Below are positions 1 through 8,942 of a DNA stretch of 64,000 nucleotides, piece after piece. The DNA is from Abditibacteriota bacterium (GTDB lineage: Bacteria > Armatimonadota > UBA5829). The stretch is from positions 124,001-188,000 of the forward strand of contig JAFZNQ010000009.1 of NCBI GenBank assembly GCA_017552965.1. Reading direction: 5' to 3'. The notes beneath the pieces are model-generated. The model searched no databases. It saw nothing but the letters and a program-made list of their open reading frames with translations, and was not told where the DNA came from. The position numbers and the translations under genes were made by a program. Position 1 is the first letter of the stretch; each line of letters begins with the position of its first letter.

Positions 1-657
<657 letters not shown>

Positions 658-689
658 TCAAACAGCGTCTGCTGCTATCTGAATACCAT

Positions 690-717
690 ATTATATTATA
701 ACACAACAGACAGGCAA
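690..717 (-). promoter_or_regulatory. Probable promoter of the PFOR gene
   Basis: On the minus strand TTGCCT (717-712) and TATAAT (695-690) are separated by 16 bases, about 75 bases upstream of the PFOR start codon. The -35 box overlaps the end of the T-tract of the recR terminator. Confidence 0.55.
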
Positions 718-746
718 AAAACCATACGGAGCCCCTTTAGGGCTCC
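715..746 (-). terminator. Rho-independent terminator after recR
   Basis: GGAGCCC/GGGCTCC inverted repeat (728-734 and 740-746, 5-base loop). On the minus strand it is followed after a short GTATGG spacer by a run of six T. It closes the accD-accA-recR transcript. Confidence 0.7.
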
Positions 747-775
747 ATCTTTTGCATATATTATTTATCTGTGTC

Positions 776-1387
776 TTAATCTACGTTTATTTCTCTGCGC
801 CACTCGATGGCCTTTATCATAGTGGCCTGATCGGCATAATCTATCTCGCCCCCCACGGGCATCCCGCTGCCGATGCGGGTCACCTTTACTCCCAGACCTT
901 TCAGCTGACGGGCCAGATAAAGACTGGTGACGTCTCCCTCGGTGTTGGAGTTGAGAGCCATGATGACCTCCCTGAAGGTCCCCTCCTCCACTCTCTTGAC
1001 CAGAGGCTTGATGTTGAGATCGTCGGGCAGCACGTTCTGACTGGGATTGATAAGGCCGCCCAGCACGTGATAAAGACCGTGATACTCGTGAGTGCGCTCC
1101 ATGGTAATGATGTCCCTCGGATCTGACACCACGCACAAATAGTCAGTGTTCCGTTTGTGATCAGCGCACACGGAACAGATGTCCTCCTGGGAATAGTTGA
1201 AGCATATCCGGCATTTCCTGATCTCTTTTTTTGCGGATATGATGGCCGCAGCCAGCTCCTCGGCTTCCTCTTCGGGCATATTGAGGATAAAAAAGGCTAT
1301 CCTCTCAGCCGACTTGGCGCCTACTCCGGGGAAGGCCTCCAGCCTGGATATCAGCCTGGCCAGGGGATTGGCATAATCCGAAAACAT
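776..1387 (-). CDS. recR: Recombination mediator RecR
   Basis: RecR works with RecO and RecF to load RecA on gapped DNA. The 203-residue product has the usual family length. It shows a helix-hairpin-helix region (PGVGAKSAERIAF, about 20-32), a four-Cys zinc finger (C59, C62, C71, C74) and a Toprim domain starting near LCVVSDPRD. I chose the ATG at 1387 over a longer in-frame start because GGAGG lies at the right distance inside the end of accA and family members begin at this point. The gene starts one base after the accA stop, so it is probably co-transcribed with accDA. A terminator follows at 715-746. Confidence 0.95.
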   Translation of the reverse strand: MFSDYANPLARLISRLEAFPGVGAKSAERIAFFILNMPEEEAEELAAAIISAKKEIRKCRICFNYSQEDICSVCADHKRNTDYLCVVSDPRDIITMERTHEYHGLYHVLGGLINPSQNVLPDDLNIKPLVKRVEEGTFREVIMALNSNTEGDVTSLYLARQLKGLGVKVTRIGSGMPVGGEIDYADQATMIKAIEWRREINVD

Positions 1388-1388
1388 G

Positions 1389-2354
1389 CTACTTTTCCTC
1401 CGAATACATGCCCAGCTTTCTGAAGCGGGCAAGACGGTCAGAGATCAGCTCTTCTTCACTCATGGCAGACAGCCTGTCCATATGCCTGACGAGGCTCTCT
1501 CTGATATTTGCAGCAGCCTGCTCGGTATCTCTGTGGGCTCCGCCCAGAGGCTCAGGGATGATCTCTTCGATGATACCCAGCGAAAGAGCGCTGTCGGCGG
1601 TGATCTTCAGAGACTCGGCGGCTTCAGCAGCCTTGGCCTTGTCTCTCCACAGAATGGAAGCGCAGCCCTCGGGAGGGATCACGGAATAGATGGAGTTCTC
1701 CTGCATGAGCACCGTGTTGGCCACGGCGATGCCTATGGCGCCTCCGCTGCCTCCTTCTCCTATGACCACAGCGATGACGGGACAGGCAAGGACGCTCATA
1801 TCCATCATGTTCCGGGCGATGGCTTCGCTGATGCCCCTGGCCTCGGAGCCCACGGTACAGTCGGCCGCGGGAGTGTCCACAAAGCAGATCACAGGTCTTT
1901 TGAATCTTTCGGCCAGACGCATCACCCGCATGGCCTTTCTGTAGCCCTCGGGCTTGGAGGAACCGAAGTTCCTGAACTGTCTGTCCTTCAGGTTGCGGCC
2001 CTTCTGATGGCCCACAAAAGCCGCCTGCCGGCCTCCGATGGAGCCGATGCCGCACACCATGGAGTTGTCGTCCTGATACAGACGGTCTCCGTGGAGCTCT
2101 GTGTATTCGTCAAATATGCTGCGAACATAATCCAGAGTATAGGGTCTTTTGGGATGTCTTGCAAGGAGCACTCTGTCCCAGGTGGACAGATGACTGAACA
2201 CCTTCTTCAGAAGCTCGTCTCTCTGGGTCTGCAGAGTCCTGACGTCCTCGGAGTAATCGGCTCCCTGCTCTATGGAGAGCCTTTTGATCTCGTCTATCTG
2301 CCTGTCCAGCTCGCTGATAGGCTTTTCCAGCTCCAGAATATTCCACTGAGGCAT
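1389..2354 (-). CDS. accA: Acetyl-CoA carboxylase carboxyltransferase subunit alpha
   Basis: AccA forms the heterotetrameric carboxyltransferase with AccD and transfers the carboxyl group from biotin to acetyl-CoA, giving malonyl-CoA for fatty acid synthesis. The 321-residue product has the usual length. It carries the coiled N-terminal segment (LEKPISELDRQIDEI) and the crotonase-like core with VICFVDTPAADC and GEGGSGGAIGIAVANTVLM. The start codon shares one base with the accD stop (TGATG), a layout suggesting translational coupling and equal subunit dosage. In many relatives the middle motif reads DTPGAYPG; here it is DTPAADCT, still within the family pattern. Confidence 0.95.
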   Translation of the reverse strand: MPQWNILELEKPISELDRQIDEIKRLSIEQGADYSEDVRTLQTQRDELLKKVFSHLSTWDRVLLARHPKRPYTLDYVRSIFDEYTELHGDRLYQDDNSMVCGIGSIGGRQAAFVGHQKGRNLKDRQFRNFGSSKPEGYRKAMRVMRLAERFKRPVICFVDTPAADCTVGSEARGISEAIARNMMDMSVLACPVIAVVIGEGGSGGAIGIAVANTVLMQENSIYSVIPPEGCASILWRDKAKAAEAAESLKITADSALSLGIIEEIIPEPLGGAHRDTEQAAANIRESLVRHMDRLSAMSEEELISDRLARFRKLGMYSEEK

Positions 2355-3208
2355 CAGCGCACCTCCCCAAGGGCAAACATAAACACTCTTTCCAGTACCC
2401 CTTTCAGCTCTTTTCTCTGTATGATACCGTCTATCATGCCGTTCCTCAATTGGAACTCGGGAGTCTGAAAATCCTCCGGCTTGTCGTGCATGACCTGAGT
2501 ATTCTCCGACACTCTGGCTCCGGCAAAACCTATGAGGGCTCCGGGCTCGGCAAAGATAAAGTCGCCCAGGGAAGCGTAGGAAGCGTGGACTCCGGCAGTG
2601 GTGGGGTCGGTCATGACCACCACGTAGGGCAGTCCGGCCCTGTGTATCTCGGCCACCGCTGCGGAGGTCTTGGCCATCTGCATCAGGCTCAGTATGCCCT
2701 CCTGCATCCTGGCGCCGCCGGAAGCCGTAAAGACCAGAGCCGGGATCCGCTTGTCAATGGCAGTCTCCAGACAACGGACTATCTTTTCGCCGGCCACGGA
2801 CCCCATGGAGCCGCCCATAAAGGCAAAGTCGGATATGGCGCAGGACACCGCAAAGCCGTTTATCCTGCCGGTCCCGGTGGTGACCGAATCCCGCAGACCG
2901 GATTTCATGGCGCCCTTTTTCAGCTTGGACTCATATTCCGGAAAGTCCAGAGGATTGCCGGAAGAGAGCTCGGTGTTGGTCTCCTGCCAGGTGCCTTCGT
3001 CAAAGGTGGCCTGTATCCTTTCGGTGGCAGACAGCCTGAAATGATAGCTGCACTTCGGACACACCTTTTGATTTTTAAGGAGCTCCTTGGTAAAGAGTAT
3101 CTCGTTGCAGGAGGGGCACTTGATCCATATGCCGTCGGGCAGCGAATCTATCTGCTTGCTTTTGTCGGGCCTGAGTCCGGATTTCAGGCTGCCGAACCAG
3201 TTCGCCAT
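2354..3208 (-). CDS. accD: Acetyl-CoA carboxylase carboxyltransferase subunit beta
   Basis: Partner of AccA. The product is 284 residues. A four-Cys zinc ribbon lies at the N-terminus (C31, C34, C50, C53), followed by the crotonase-fold carboxyltransferase core with FTASGGARMQEGILSLMQMAKT and VVMTDPTTAGVHASYASLGD. The ATG at 3208 is preceded by AAGGAGG; a longer in-frame reading upstream has no support and would overlap the preceding gene. It begins two bases after the end of the secreted TPR gene and overlaps accA by one base, so the three genes and recR look like one transcript. Confidence 0.95.
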   Translation of the reverse strand: MANWFGSLKSGLRPDKSKQIDSLPDGIWIKCPSCNEILFTKELLKNQKVCPKCSYHFRLSATERIQATFDEGTWQETNTELSSGNPLDFPEYESKLKKGAMKSGLRDSVTTGTGRINGFAVSCAISDFAFMGGSMGSVAGEKIVRCLETAIDKRIPALVFTASGGARMQEGILSLMQMAKTSAAVAEIHRAGLPYVVVMTDPTTAGVHASYASLGDFIFAEPGALIGFAGARVSENTQVMHDKPEDFQTPEFQLRNGMIDGIIQRKELKGVLERVFMFALGEVR

Positions 3209-3209
3209 G

Positions 3210-4664
3210 CTATTCTCCCTCCTTGGCTTCCTTTTTGTCGAAGGCCTTGCCCAGCATTTCCACCAGAGAGGCCACGTCCTCCCAATCCTTGTGGTCCTCA
3301 TACACGGAAAGCAGGACCCCGTAGGCCTGAGGATAAGCTTCCTGCAGGAAGAAATACTTGCCCAGGACCACCACGGCGTTGTCGTTGTTTTCTATGTCCA
3401 CCAGATGAATGGTGGCCTTGCCCTCATCCATGGTGTTGGCGGTAATGGCTATGCACACGTCGGCGGCTGTCAGATCGCCCAGCTCTCTGTAAGCTGTAGC
3501 CTGATTCAGTCTGGCGTTGTAATCGCCGGGGTCAAACAGAAGGCAGACAGCATAAGAGTCCACTGCCTTTTGCCACTCATGGGCTATGATGGCATCTTCA
3601 CCCTGCTTTTTTTCGTCGGACACGGAGCCCTTTGACACCACGTCCTTCACGTTCTGAGGGCTGTATTCCAGCAGACGGGCTTTGAGATCCATATCAAAAA
3701 GGGTCTTCGCGGTGGCGCAGATCTTTTCGTTGGTGATGCGGGTGTCGTATTTCAGCTCGGCATTCAGTGAGCCAAAGCCTTTCTTGCCCACCTTCTCATA
3801 CAGGGCGTCGGTCAGCTCGCAGGCATACTGTATGTTGGCAGCGTCCAGCTTGCCGTTGTAGCTCTTGTCGGCCAGCATGACGCTGATGTCGGCAAAGTCC
3901 CACAGATTCACCTTGTCCCTGAGCTCCCGGGACTCGTCTTTCAGAGAGAATATCTGGTCGAAGAGCTTTTTCTGGGCAGGGGAATATTGGGAGAGCAGCT
4001 CGCTGGTCACCTTGTAAGCCATGCCTTCGGTATACCAGCGGCAGAACCAGGGAGAGGTCTTGGTGACGTTTTTCATGATGTCCGACACCATAGCCCTGAC
4101 AGTGAGAGCAGGCGCTGCCTCCCCTACTCCGCAGGCTCCCGCCAGAGCGGAGACCAGCTGCTCCTTCTGAAACACGGTGCCGTCGCTTTTGATGATCACG
4201 GGCAAGCAGACGTTTTTCAGCAGCTCTTCCTGATAGTAGGGCTGGGCCGACATGATGATCTCGGCGCGCTCTGTCTTGTCTGAAAACATGTAGTTCACGT
4301 AGCCCTTCTGGAGGTTCTTTTCCTTGCGGGCGTCCGCCTCGGATATGAGCACTACTTTTGAAAGGGTCTTGGCGATGACCACGGAGTCGTTGTAATAGGT
4401 GTTCACCCAATGCCTTATCTCTGCGTCCTTTTCGGGACACCCCAGAAAGTCGCATATATCCTTCGACACCCTGGCGTAGGGCTTCAGTATGTTCATGGCC
4501 TGCTTTTCGTTGGCCAGGATCTCATTTAAGGCGTCTCCCAGGGCTTTTTCCACCTCTGGAACGTATTTCTTCAGATCATCCGGAGCTTCTATCTTGTAAT
4601 CGGCCGACATGGCCGCCGTACACAGCATAAGGACTGTCACAACAGACAGGATATATTTCAGCAT
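3210..4664 (-). CDS. Secreted protein with C-terminal TPR repeats, possible degenerate peptidase-MA-like domain
   Basis: Function unknown. The product is 484 residues with a signal peptide (about 1-20, cut near AMSA/DYK). The central part contains SPWFCRWYTEGMAY, which resembles the P-W-(F/L)-x-E-G-x-A motif downstream of the HExxH helix in peptidase-MA-like proteins. No HExxH is present; the corresponding stretch reads RAMVSDIM, so protease activity is unlikely. The last 130 residues look like TPR helices (HEWQKAVDSYAVCLLFDPGDYNAR). I chose the ATG at 4664 over the adjacent GTG at 4667 because AGGAG is then six bases away. It is first in the accD-accA-recR transcript, behind a good promoter; the coupling to fatty acid genes is unexplained. 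Confidence 0.75.
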   Translation of the reverse strand: MLKYILSVVTVLMLCTAAMSADYKIEAPDDLKKYVPEVEKALGDALNEILANEKQAMNILKPYARVSKDICDFLGCPEKDAEIRHWVNTYYNDSVVIAKTLSKVVLISEADARKEKNLQKGYVNYMFSDKTERAEIIMSAQPYYQEELLKNVCLPVIIKSDGTVFQKEQLVSALAGACGVGEAAPALTVRAMVSDIMKNVTKTSPWFCRWYTEGMAYKVTSELLSQYSPAQKKLFDQIFSLKDESRELRDKVNLWDFADISVMLADKSYNGKLDAANIQYACELTDALYEKVGKKGFGSLNAELKYDTRITNEKICATAKTLFDMDLKARLLEYSPQNVKDVVSKGSVSDEKKQGEDAIIAHEWQKAVDSYAVCLLFDPGDYNARLNQATAYRELGDLTAADVCIAITANTMDEGKATIHLVDIENNDNAVVVLGKYFFLQEAYPQAYGVLLSVYEDHKDWEDVASLVEMLGKAFDKKEAKEGE

Positions 4665-4696
4665 CACAGTCTCCTGATTTACACTTATTCATTAGT

Positions 4697-4725
4697 ATCA
4701 TACCACATTTCGGGAATATTATCAA
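4697..4725 (-). promoter_or_regulatory. Promoter of the TPR-accD-accA-recR transcript
   Basis: On the minus strand TTGATA (4725-4720) and TATGAT (4702-4697) are separated by 17 bases, with TG just before the -10. It lies 33 bases upstream of the ATG at 4664. Confidence 0.65.
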
Positions 4726-4783
4726 TGACCGAGGCCCCGGGGCCCCTCCCGCAGCTCACCGGCAAGCCGTAGTCTGCCTGACG

Positions 4784-4819
4784 CAAAAAAGCCCCGGGCC
4801 CATACGGGGCGCCGGGGCT
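4784..4819 (-). terminator. Rho-independent terminator after the MsmK/UgpC-type gene
   Basis: Eight-base stem AGCCCCGG/CCGGGGCT (4790-4797 with 4812-4819). On the minus strand it is followed directly by a run of T at 4790-4785. Confidence 0.85.
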
Positions 4820-4832
4820 GAAGATGCGACTG

Positions 4833-5942
4833 TCAGAATATAGCCACTTTGGTGTCGGCGTCAAAGGCGTGAGCCTTTTCCATGTCAAAGATGATCTTCA
4901 TCACGGAGCCGTCCTTGGCCTGAGTCTCGGAGTCGATGGTGGCGGTGATATCGATGTTGCCTGCGTTCAGGTACATGACCACTATGTTGCCCATAGGCTC
5001 GGACACGTCCACCTTGACGGTGGCTGTATTGGTGTCTGTGGGCTTCACCAGTCCGTCCAGAGCGGCATCATATATATGCTCGGGGCGGATGCCGAATATG
5101 ACTTTCTTGCCTGCGTAGCTCTCTACTGCGGCAGCCTTGTCGGCGGGCACCAGCAGCTTGAACTCATTGTTGATGTTGAAGAACACCTCGTCGCCGGTCT
5201 TCTCCACCTGAGCGTCGATGAAGTTCATGGCGGGAGTGCCTATAAAGCCGGCCACGAACACGTTGGCGGGGTTGTTGTAGATGTTGAGAGGCGTATCCAG
5301 CTGCTGCAGGATACCGTCATTCATAACGGCGATCCTGTCGCCCATGGTCATAGCCTCGGTCTGGTCGTGGGTAACGTAGATGGTGGTGATGCCCAGCTTT
5401 CTGTGGAGCTTGATGAGCTCGCTTCTCATGGAAACTCTCATCTTGGCGTCCAGGTTGGACAGGGGCTCGTCCATCAGGAATACCTTGGGCTCCCGGACGA
5501 TGGCTCTGCCCAGAGCGACTCTCTGTCTCTGTCCGCCGGAGAGCTGCTTGGGCTTTCTCTGCAGATATTCGGACAGACCCAGGAACTCGGCAGTCTCTTC
5601 TACCTTGGCCTTGATCTTGGGCTTGGGCATTTTTCTCAGCTTCAGAGCGAAGGCCATGTTGTCAAACACGGACATATGGGGATACAGAGCATAGTTCTGG
5701 AACACCATGGCTATATCTCTGTCCTTGGGAGACACGTCGTTGACGATGCGGTCGCCGATGAGTATCTCGCCCTTGGTGATCTCTTCGAGACCGGCCAGCA
5801 TCCTCAGACAGGTAGTCTTGCCGCAGCCGGAGGGGCCGACCAGCACCAAAAACTCCTTGTCGTTCACCTTGAGGTTAAAATCCTTGACGACCTTGACCTC
5901 TTTGTAATCCTTGAATACGTTCCTGAAGGTTACTTCAGCCAT
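4833..5942 (-). CDS. ABC transporter ATPase of the MsmK/UgpC/MalK sugar-importer family
   Basis: Energises sugar or glycerol-phosphate importers. The 369-residue product has Walker [10 protein letters not shown] (about 36-44), Q-loop [12 protein letters not shown], signature LSGGQRQR, Walker [15 protein letters not shown] and the switch His in [12 protein letters not shown]-terminal TOBE-like region of about 130 residues is typical of MalK relatives. No binding protein or permease is adjacent and a terminator follows, so this is an orphan ATPase. Such ATPases are known to serve several CUT1 importers encoded elsewhere (MsmK in streptococci). AAGGAGT precedes the ATG at 5942. Confidence 0.93.
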   Translation of the reverse strand: MAEVTFRNVFKDYKEVKVVKDFNLKVNDKEFLVLVGPSGCGKTTCLRMLAGLEEITKGEILIGDRIVNDVSPKDRDIAMVFQNYALYPHMSVFDNMAFALKLRKMPKPKIKAKVEETAEFLGLSEYLQRKPKQLSGGQRQRVALGRAIVREPKVFLMDEPLSNLDAKMRVSMRSELIKLHRKLGITTIYVTHDQTEAMTMGDRIAVMNDGILQQLDTPLNIYNNPANVFVAGFIGTPAMNFIDAQVEKTGDEVFFNINNEFKLLVPADKAAAVESYAGKKVIFGIRPEHIYDAALDGLVKPTDTNTATVKVDVSEPMGNIVVMYLNAGNIDITATIDSETQAKDGSVMKIIFDMEKAHAFDADTKVAIF

Positions 5943-6034
5943 TTGAAACTCCTTGTCTTAAGCGCGTTTTCAATCCCGTTAAGACGCTACATATATATTT
6001 TTTAGTCAGGCTCAAAACGAAAGCCTCAAGTATA

Positions 6035-8173
6035 TTATATCACATCCGGGGAGGCGGAAGAGCATTTTTTCAAATATTTTTCCGCAAAGAGCAGCCAGGC
6101 AGCCAGAATGACGAGAGAAAGAGCGGCCCACAGAGGCTGCACGATTCTGGGAGAATAACGCCACACCTCCTCGCCGGGCTTCGCTTCCGGGCTTTGGATC
6201 TTCACCCATCTGCCGCAGAGCCAGGCTCTCTCCCGGTCCCCGGATTTGATGGCCACTGTATAATTGTTCAGATATCTCATCTTCGGCGCCCGGGAGTTGG
6301 TTATGCGGTACACCCGGCAGCCGTCCACGATCTCAAGCAGGTCCAGCTCCTCCGACTCCAGTGGCGCCGCCGAAACGACTATGTCGCAGAGGTCCCCCAG
6401 GCCGGGAGCATATTTTTTGACGAACATAATATTGCCGTTTTCCGGCGGAGACGGATCCTCTTCCAGTATAGCGGTGAGCTTTTGTCTGTATGCATCAGAA
6501 TACAGCGAATCATAGCCGCCGGCTTCCCTGATGCCGTAGAGCATGCACATATCCGGAGGCATCAGAGCGTCGGGGATCACCGTCAGGCTCCACCGGCTGT
6601 TGATAAAGGCGCATCTGGTATAGTCCAGGCTCCTGATATATGTGGCGAGCCTGGGTTCTTTTTGCAGGAAGGCCGTGTCCGTATAAGCAGGCTGAGGCAT
6701 ACCGAAGGAGAGCAGGTCCGCCGCTGCAAGAACAACAGCCGCTGCGGGAACTACGCGCTTGCTGCTGATATCCTTAAACAAAAGACATGCGAAGACAACG
6801 AGGGAGAGCAGAAATACGGCGGGCTTGCCCGCGGAGTCCCAAATGACCACGCTCGCCATGCTTTGGTCTATGAATTCTCCTGTCTTGCCCAGCCAGGCCG
6901 CCACAGAAAGCGCAAACAGCGCGGCCATAACTCCCAGAGAGCACAAAACCACAGCCTTCCTGCCCTCTTTCAGGCGCAGCAGGTCGTCCAGGCCGAAAGC
7001 GGCAAAAAGGCTCAGGAAAAAGATCACCGCAAACAGCAGCCGATTGGGTCCGCCCATGGAATTGAAGCCCGGGATCAGATAATACAATGGGTAATTGAGA
7101 GGGCTGCCGCAGGCCACCAGCAATACCAGAGCCAGAAGCGTCAGAAAAACGTACCTTTCGCTTTTTCTTGCCCGCAGGGTGCCTGCGATACCGCAGAAAG
7201 CCAGGAACAAGGGCAAGATGCCCAGATAAGCGCAGTATTCTATGTTGTCGGCTTCGGTAATAAAGTTGATCCTCAAGTCCGGCATAAACAGGGTCACGAG
7301 CCTTTCTCCATGCAGGCTGTTTGACACGTAACGGGCGTAGCCTTCGGCGCTCCTTTGGACGTTGCGGGTGCTTTCTCCGTACAGCTCCGATGAAGGCAGC
7401 AGCTGAAAAGCGGAGACAAACGCAAAACACAGGATGAAGGAAACCGTTACGAGAAGGCCTGAGAGCTCCCTTTTCCGGACGCCGGCGAGCAGATGCCACA
7501 GGACAAAAAACAGGGAGCAGCCGCATACGAACATGGCTATCTGCAGGTGCCCAGCCAGCACCGACAGACCCAGACAGGCCCCGCCCGCTGCGGCGTAATA
7601 AGCGCTGCGGCGGTCAAAGGCCAGGGCGGCAAAATAGAACACGGCGGGGAGCCAGTCAGCCGAATATACCAGCGTGGGCAGCTCCATCCAGGAGACCATG
7701 AAGCCCGAGAGTGAATAAGCCAGAGCCCCCAGAGCCGCAGCCATCCTGCCCGACCCGTATTTTATCAGCAGGAGCAGAGTAAAGACCTGCGCCGCATACA
7801 GATGCAGCAGCAGCAATATACCCAGTCCTCTGTCCGGCCCGAGTGGGACCAGCAGCAGATGCAGAGGATAATACACGGCGGACTGTCCGGTGCCGACAAA
7901 AGGAGTCCCCGACAATTCGTAGGGATTGTAGAGGGGCATCTCCCCCTTTTTGACGCAGTCGGCATAAAAATGCCTCCAGTTGTAGAACTGCAGCACTCCG
8001 TCTGCCATCAGCACGTTCCACTGCAGCCTTTCTCCGTTGTCGGACCAGGGACGCATTTGCCTCAGATAATCCCCGGGGACGGGAGTCTTGCCGCAAAACA
8101 GCGGCCGGTACAGGAAAGCGCAGTCTATGACTGCAAACAGGATAAGTATCAGGACGAGCTTGTCTTTACGCAT
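6035..8173 (-). CDS. YfhO-like polytopic membrane protein (GT-C-type glycosyltransferase fold)
   Basis: The 712-residue product has many hydrophobic segments in the first 480 residues and a soluble C-terminal part (about 490-680) before a last membrane helix. Early motifs RPLFCGKTPVPGDYLRQMRPWSD, MPLYNPYELSGTPF and ADWLPAVFYFAALAF match the YfhO family, whose members modify wall or membrane glycopolymers in Firmicutes. Donor and acceptor are not predictable here. The start codon lies only ten bases after the T-tract of a terminator (8183-8207) and has no clear ribosome binding site apart from GGTG, so expression may depend on read-through. Confidence 0.8.
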   Translation of the reverse strand: MRKDKLVLILILFAVIDCAFLYRPLFCGKTPVPGDYLRQMRPWSDNGERLQWNVLMADGVLQFYNWRHFYADCVKKGEMPLYNPYELSGTPFVGTGQSAVYYPLHLLLVPLGPDRGLGILLLLHLYAAQVFTLLLLIKYGSGRMAAALGALAYSLSGFMVSWMELPTLVYSADWLPAVFYFAALAFDRRSAYYAAAGGACLGLSVLAGHLQIAMFVCGCSLFFVLWHLLAGVRKRELSGLLVTVSFILCFAFVSAFQLLPSSELYGESTRNVQRSAEGYARYVSNSLHGERLVTLFMPDLRINFITEADNIEYCAYLGILPLFLAFCGIAGTLRARKSERYVFLTLLALVLLVACGSPLNYPLYYLIPGFNSMGGPNRLLFAVIFFLSLFAAFGLDDLLRLKEGRKAVVLCSLGVMAALFALSVAAWLGKTGEFIDQSMASVVIWDSAGKPAVFLLSLVVFACLLFKDISSKRVVPAAAVVLAAADLLSFGMPQPAYTDTAFLQKEPRLATYIRSLDYTRCAFINSRWSLTVIPDALMPPDMCMLYGIREAGGYDSLYSDAYRQKLTAILEEDPSPPENGNIMFVKKYAPGLGDLCDIVVSAAPLESEELDLLEIVDGCRVYRITNSRAPKMRYLNNYTVAIKSGDRERAWLCGRWVKIQSPEAKPGEEVWRYSPRIVQPLWAALSLVILAAWLLFAEKYLKKCSSASPDVI

Positions 8174-8182
8174 TTAGACACC

Positions 8183-8207
8183 AAAAAAACGGGCCCTTGC
8201 GGACCCG
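8183..8207 (-). terminator. Terminator hairpin between the LolA-like and YfhO-like genes
   Basis: On the minus strand CGGGTCC-GCAA-GGGCCCG (8207-8190, one G-U pair, GNRA tetraloop) is followed by seven T (8189-8183). It sits directly before the YfhO-like start codon. Confidence 0.75.
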
Positions 8208-8211
8208 ACCG

Positions 8212-8934
8212 TTATATCTTGAAAAGTGAATCTGCCAGCTTTTGATTGACCTTGATGTTGGAATAGGTGGTAGTGCCCAGATACTTTTTCTTGCCGTTGT
8301 AGCCCATGTATTTGGTAGCCATAAAGTATCCCGGGGTCAGCTCGCGGTATTCTTTGTATTCAAACAGGTTCCTCAGCTCGCCGGCGCCGTTGTAGCGCTC
8401 TCTCTTCACCAGCTTGAGAGTGTCGGCGTCCACCCAGATGTTGTCATGTCTCTTGTCGTTGCCTCCGTAGATGGGATCCACCTTCAGCTTCACCACTCCT
8501 CCGGATTCGCTGACCACCGTGACCTTGTTGTCGGCCCATATGGACGAAGAGAGTATGCCCAGATCCAGACTGTTCTGTCTCTGGCCCGGATCGTTTTTCT
8601 TGTCACCCTTGACGTTGTATATACCGCCGGACATCTTGCGCATATAGCCGTTCTGGATCACCATCACGTTTATGCCCTGGAGCTTGCCCTGCACTCTGAT
8701 CTTGTTGTGCTTCTTGTATTTGATGGTGCTGTTCTTCATGTTCAGCACTTCTTCGTATCTGTCGCCCAGGTCGTCGATGACGGTCTTGTCGCCTGTGACC
8801 TTGACACTGAGGGACACGTCCACAAAGGGAGTCTCCAGCTTTTTGACCTTTGCCAGCAGAGCATCCGAAGTCACTCCGTAACAGGAGCACACCGAAAACA
8901 GAAACACGCATATAAGCAGTATGGTTTTTTTCAT
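8212..8934 (-). CDS. Secreted LolA/outer-membrane-lipoprotein-sorting-like protein
   Basis: The 240-residue product has a signal peptide (MKKTILLICVFLFSVCSCYG). The rest is rich in beta-strands with a pattern typical of LolA/LppX-like lipoprotein carriers: a charged N-terminal helix, NKIRVQGKLQGINVMVIQNGYMRKM, then IWVDADTLKLVKRERYNGAGEL and GYFMATKYMGYNGKK. This suggests binding of a lipid or lipoprotein in the periplasm. There are Cys residues near the signal cleavage region but no clean lipobox. The ATG at 8934 has TGAGG six bases upstream; an in-frame GTG twelve bases earlier overlaps the previous gene. A terminator follows. The family assignment rests on fold-like pattern and is tentative. 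Confidence 0.6.
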   Translation of the reverse strand: MKKTILLICVFLFSVCSCYGVTSDALLAKVKKLETPFVDVSLSVKVTGDKTVIDDLGDRYEEVLNMKNSTIKYKKHNKIRVQGKLQGINVMVIQNGYMRKMSGGIYNVKGDKKNDPGQRQNSLDLGILSSSIWADNKVTVVSESGGVVKLKVDPIYGGNDKRHDNIWVDADTLKLVKRERYNGAGELRNLFEYKEYRELTPGYFMATKYMGYNGKKKYLGTTTYSNIKVNQKLADSLFKI

Positions 8935-8942
8935 GATTTGCC

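Noticed and set aside
776-1387. RecR with missing Toprim Glu (VVSDP instead of VVEEP)
   Set aside because: Other RecR proteins, as in Bacillus, also vary at this position and RecR has no nuclease activity, so it is not remarkable.
4685-4888. 67-residue minus-strand frame between the TPR gene and the ABC ATPase
   Set aside because: It spans the terminator and promoter region and the end of the ATPase gene, has no ribosome binding site and no family features.
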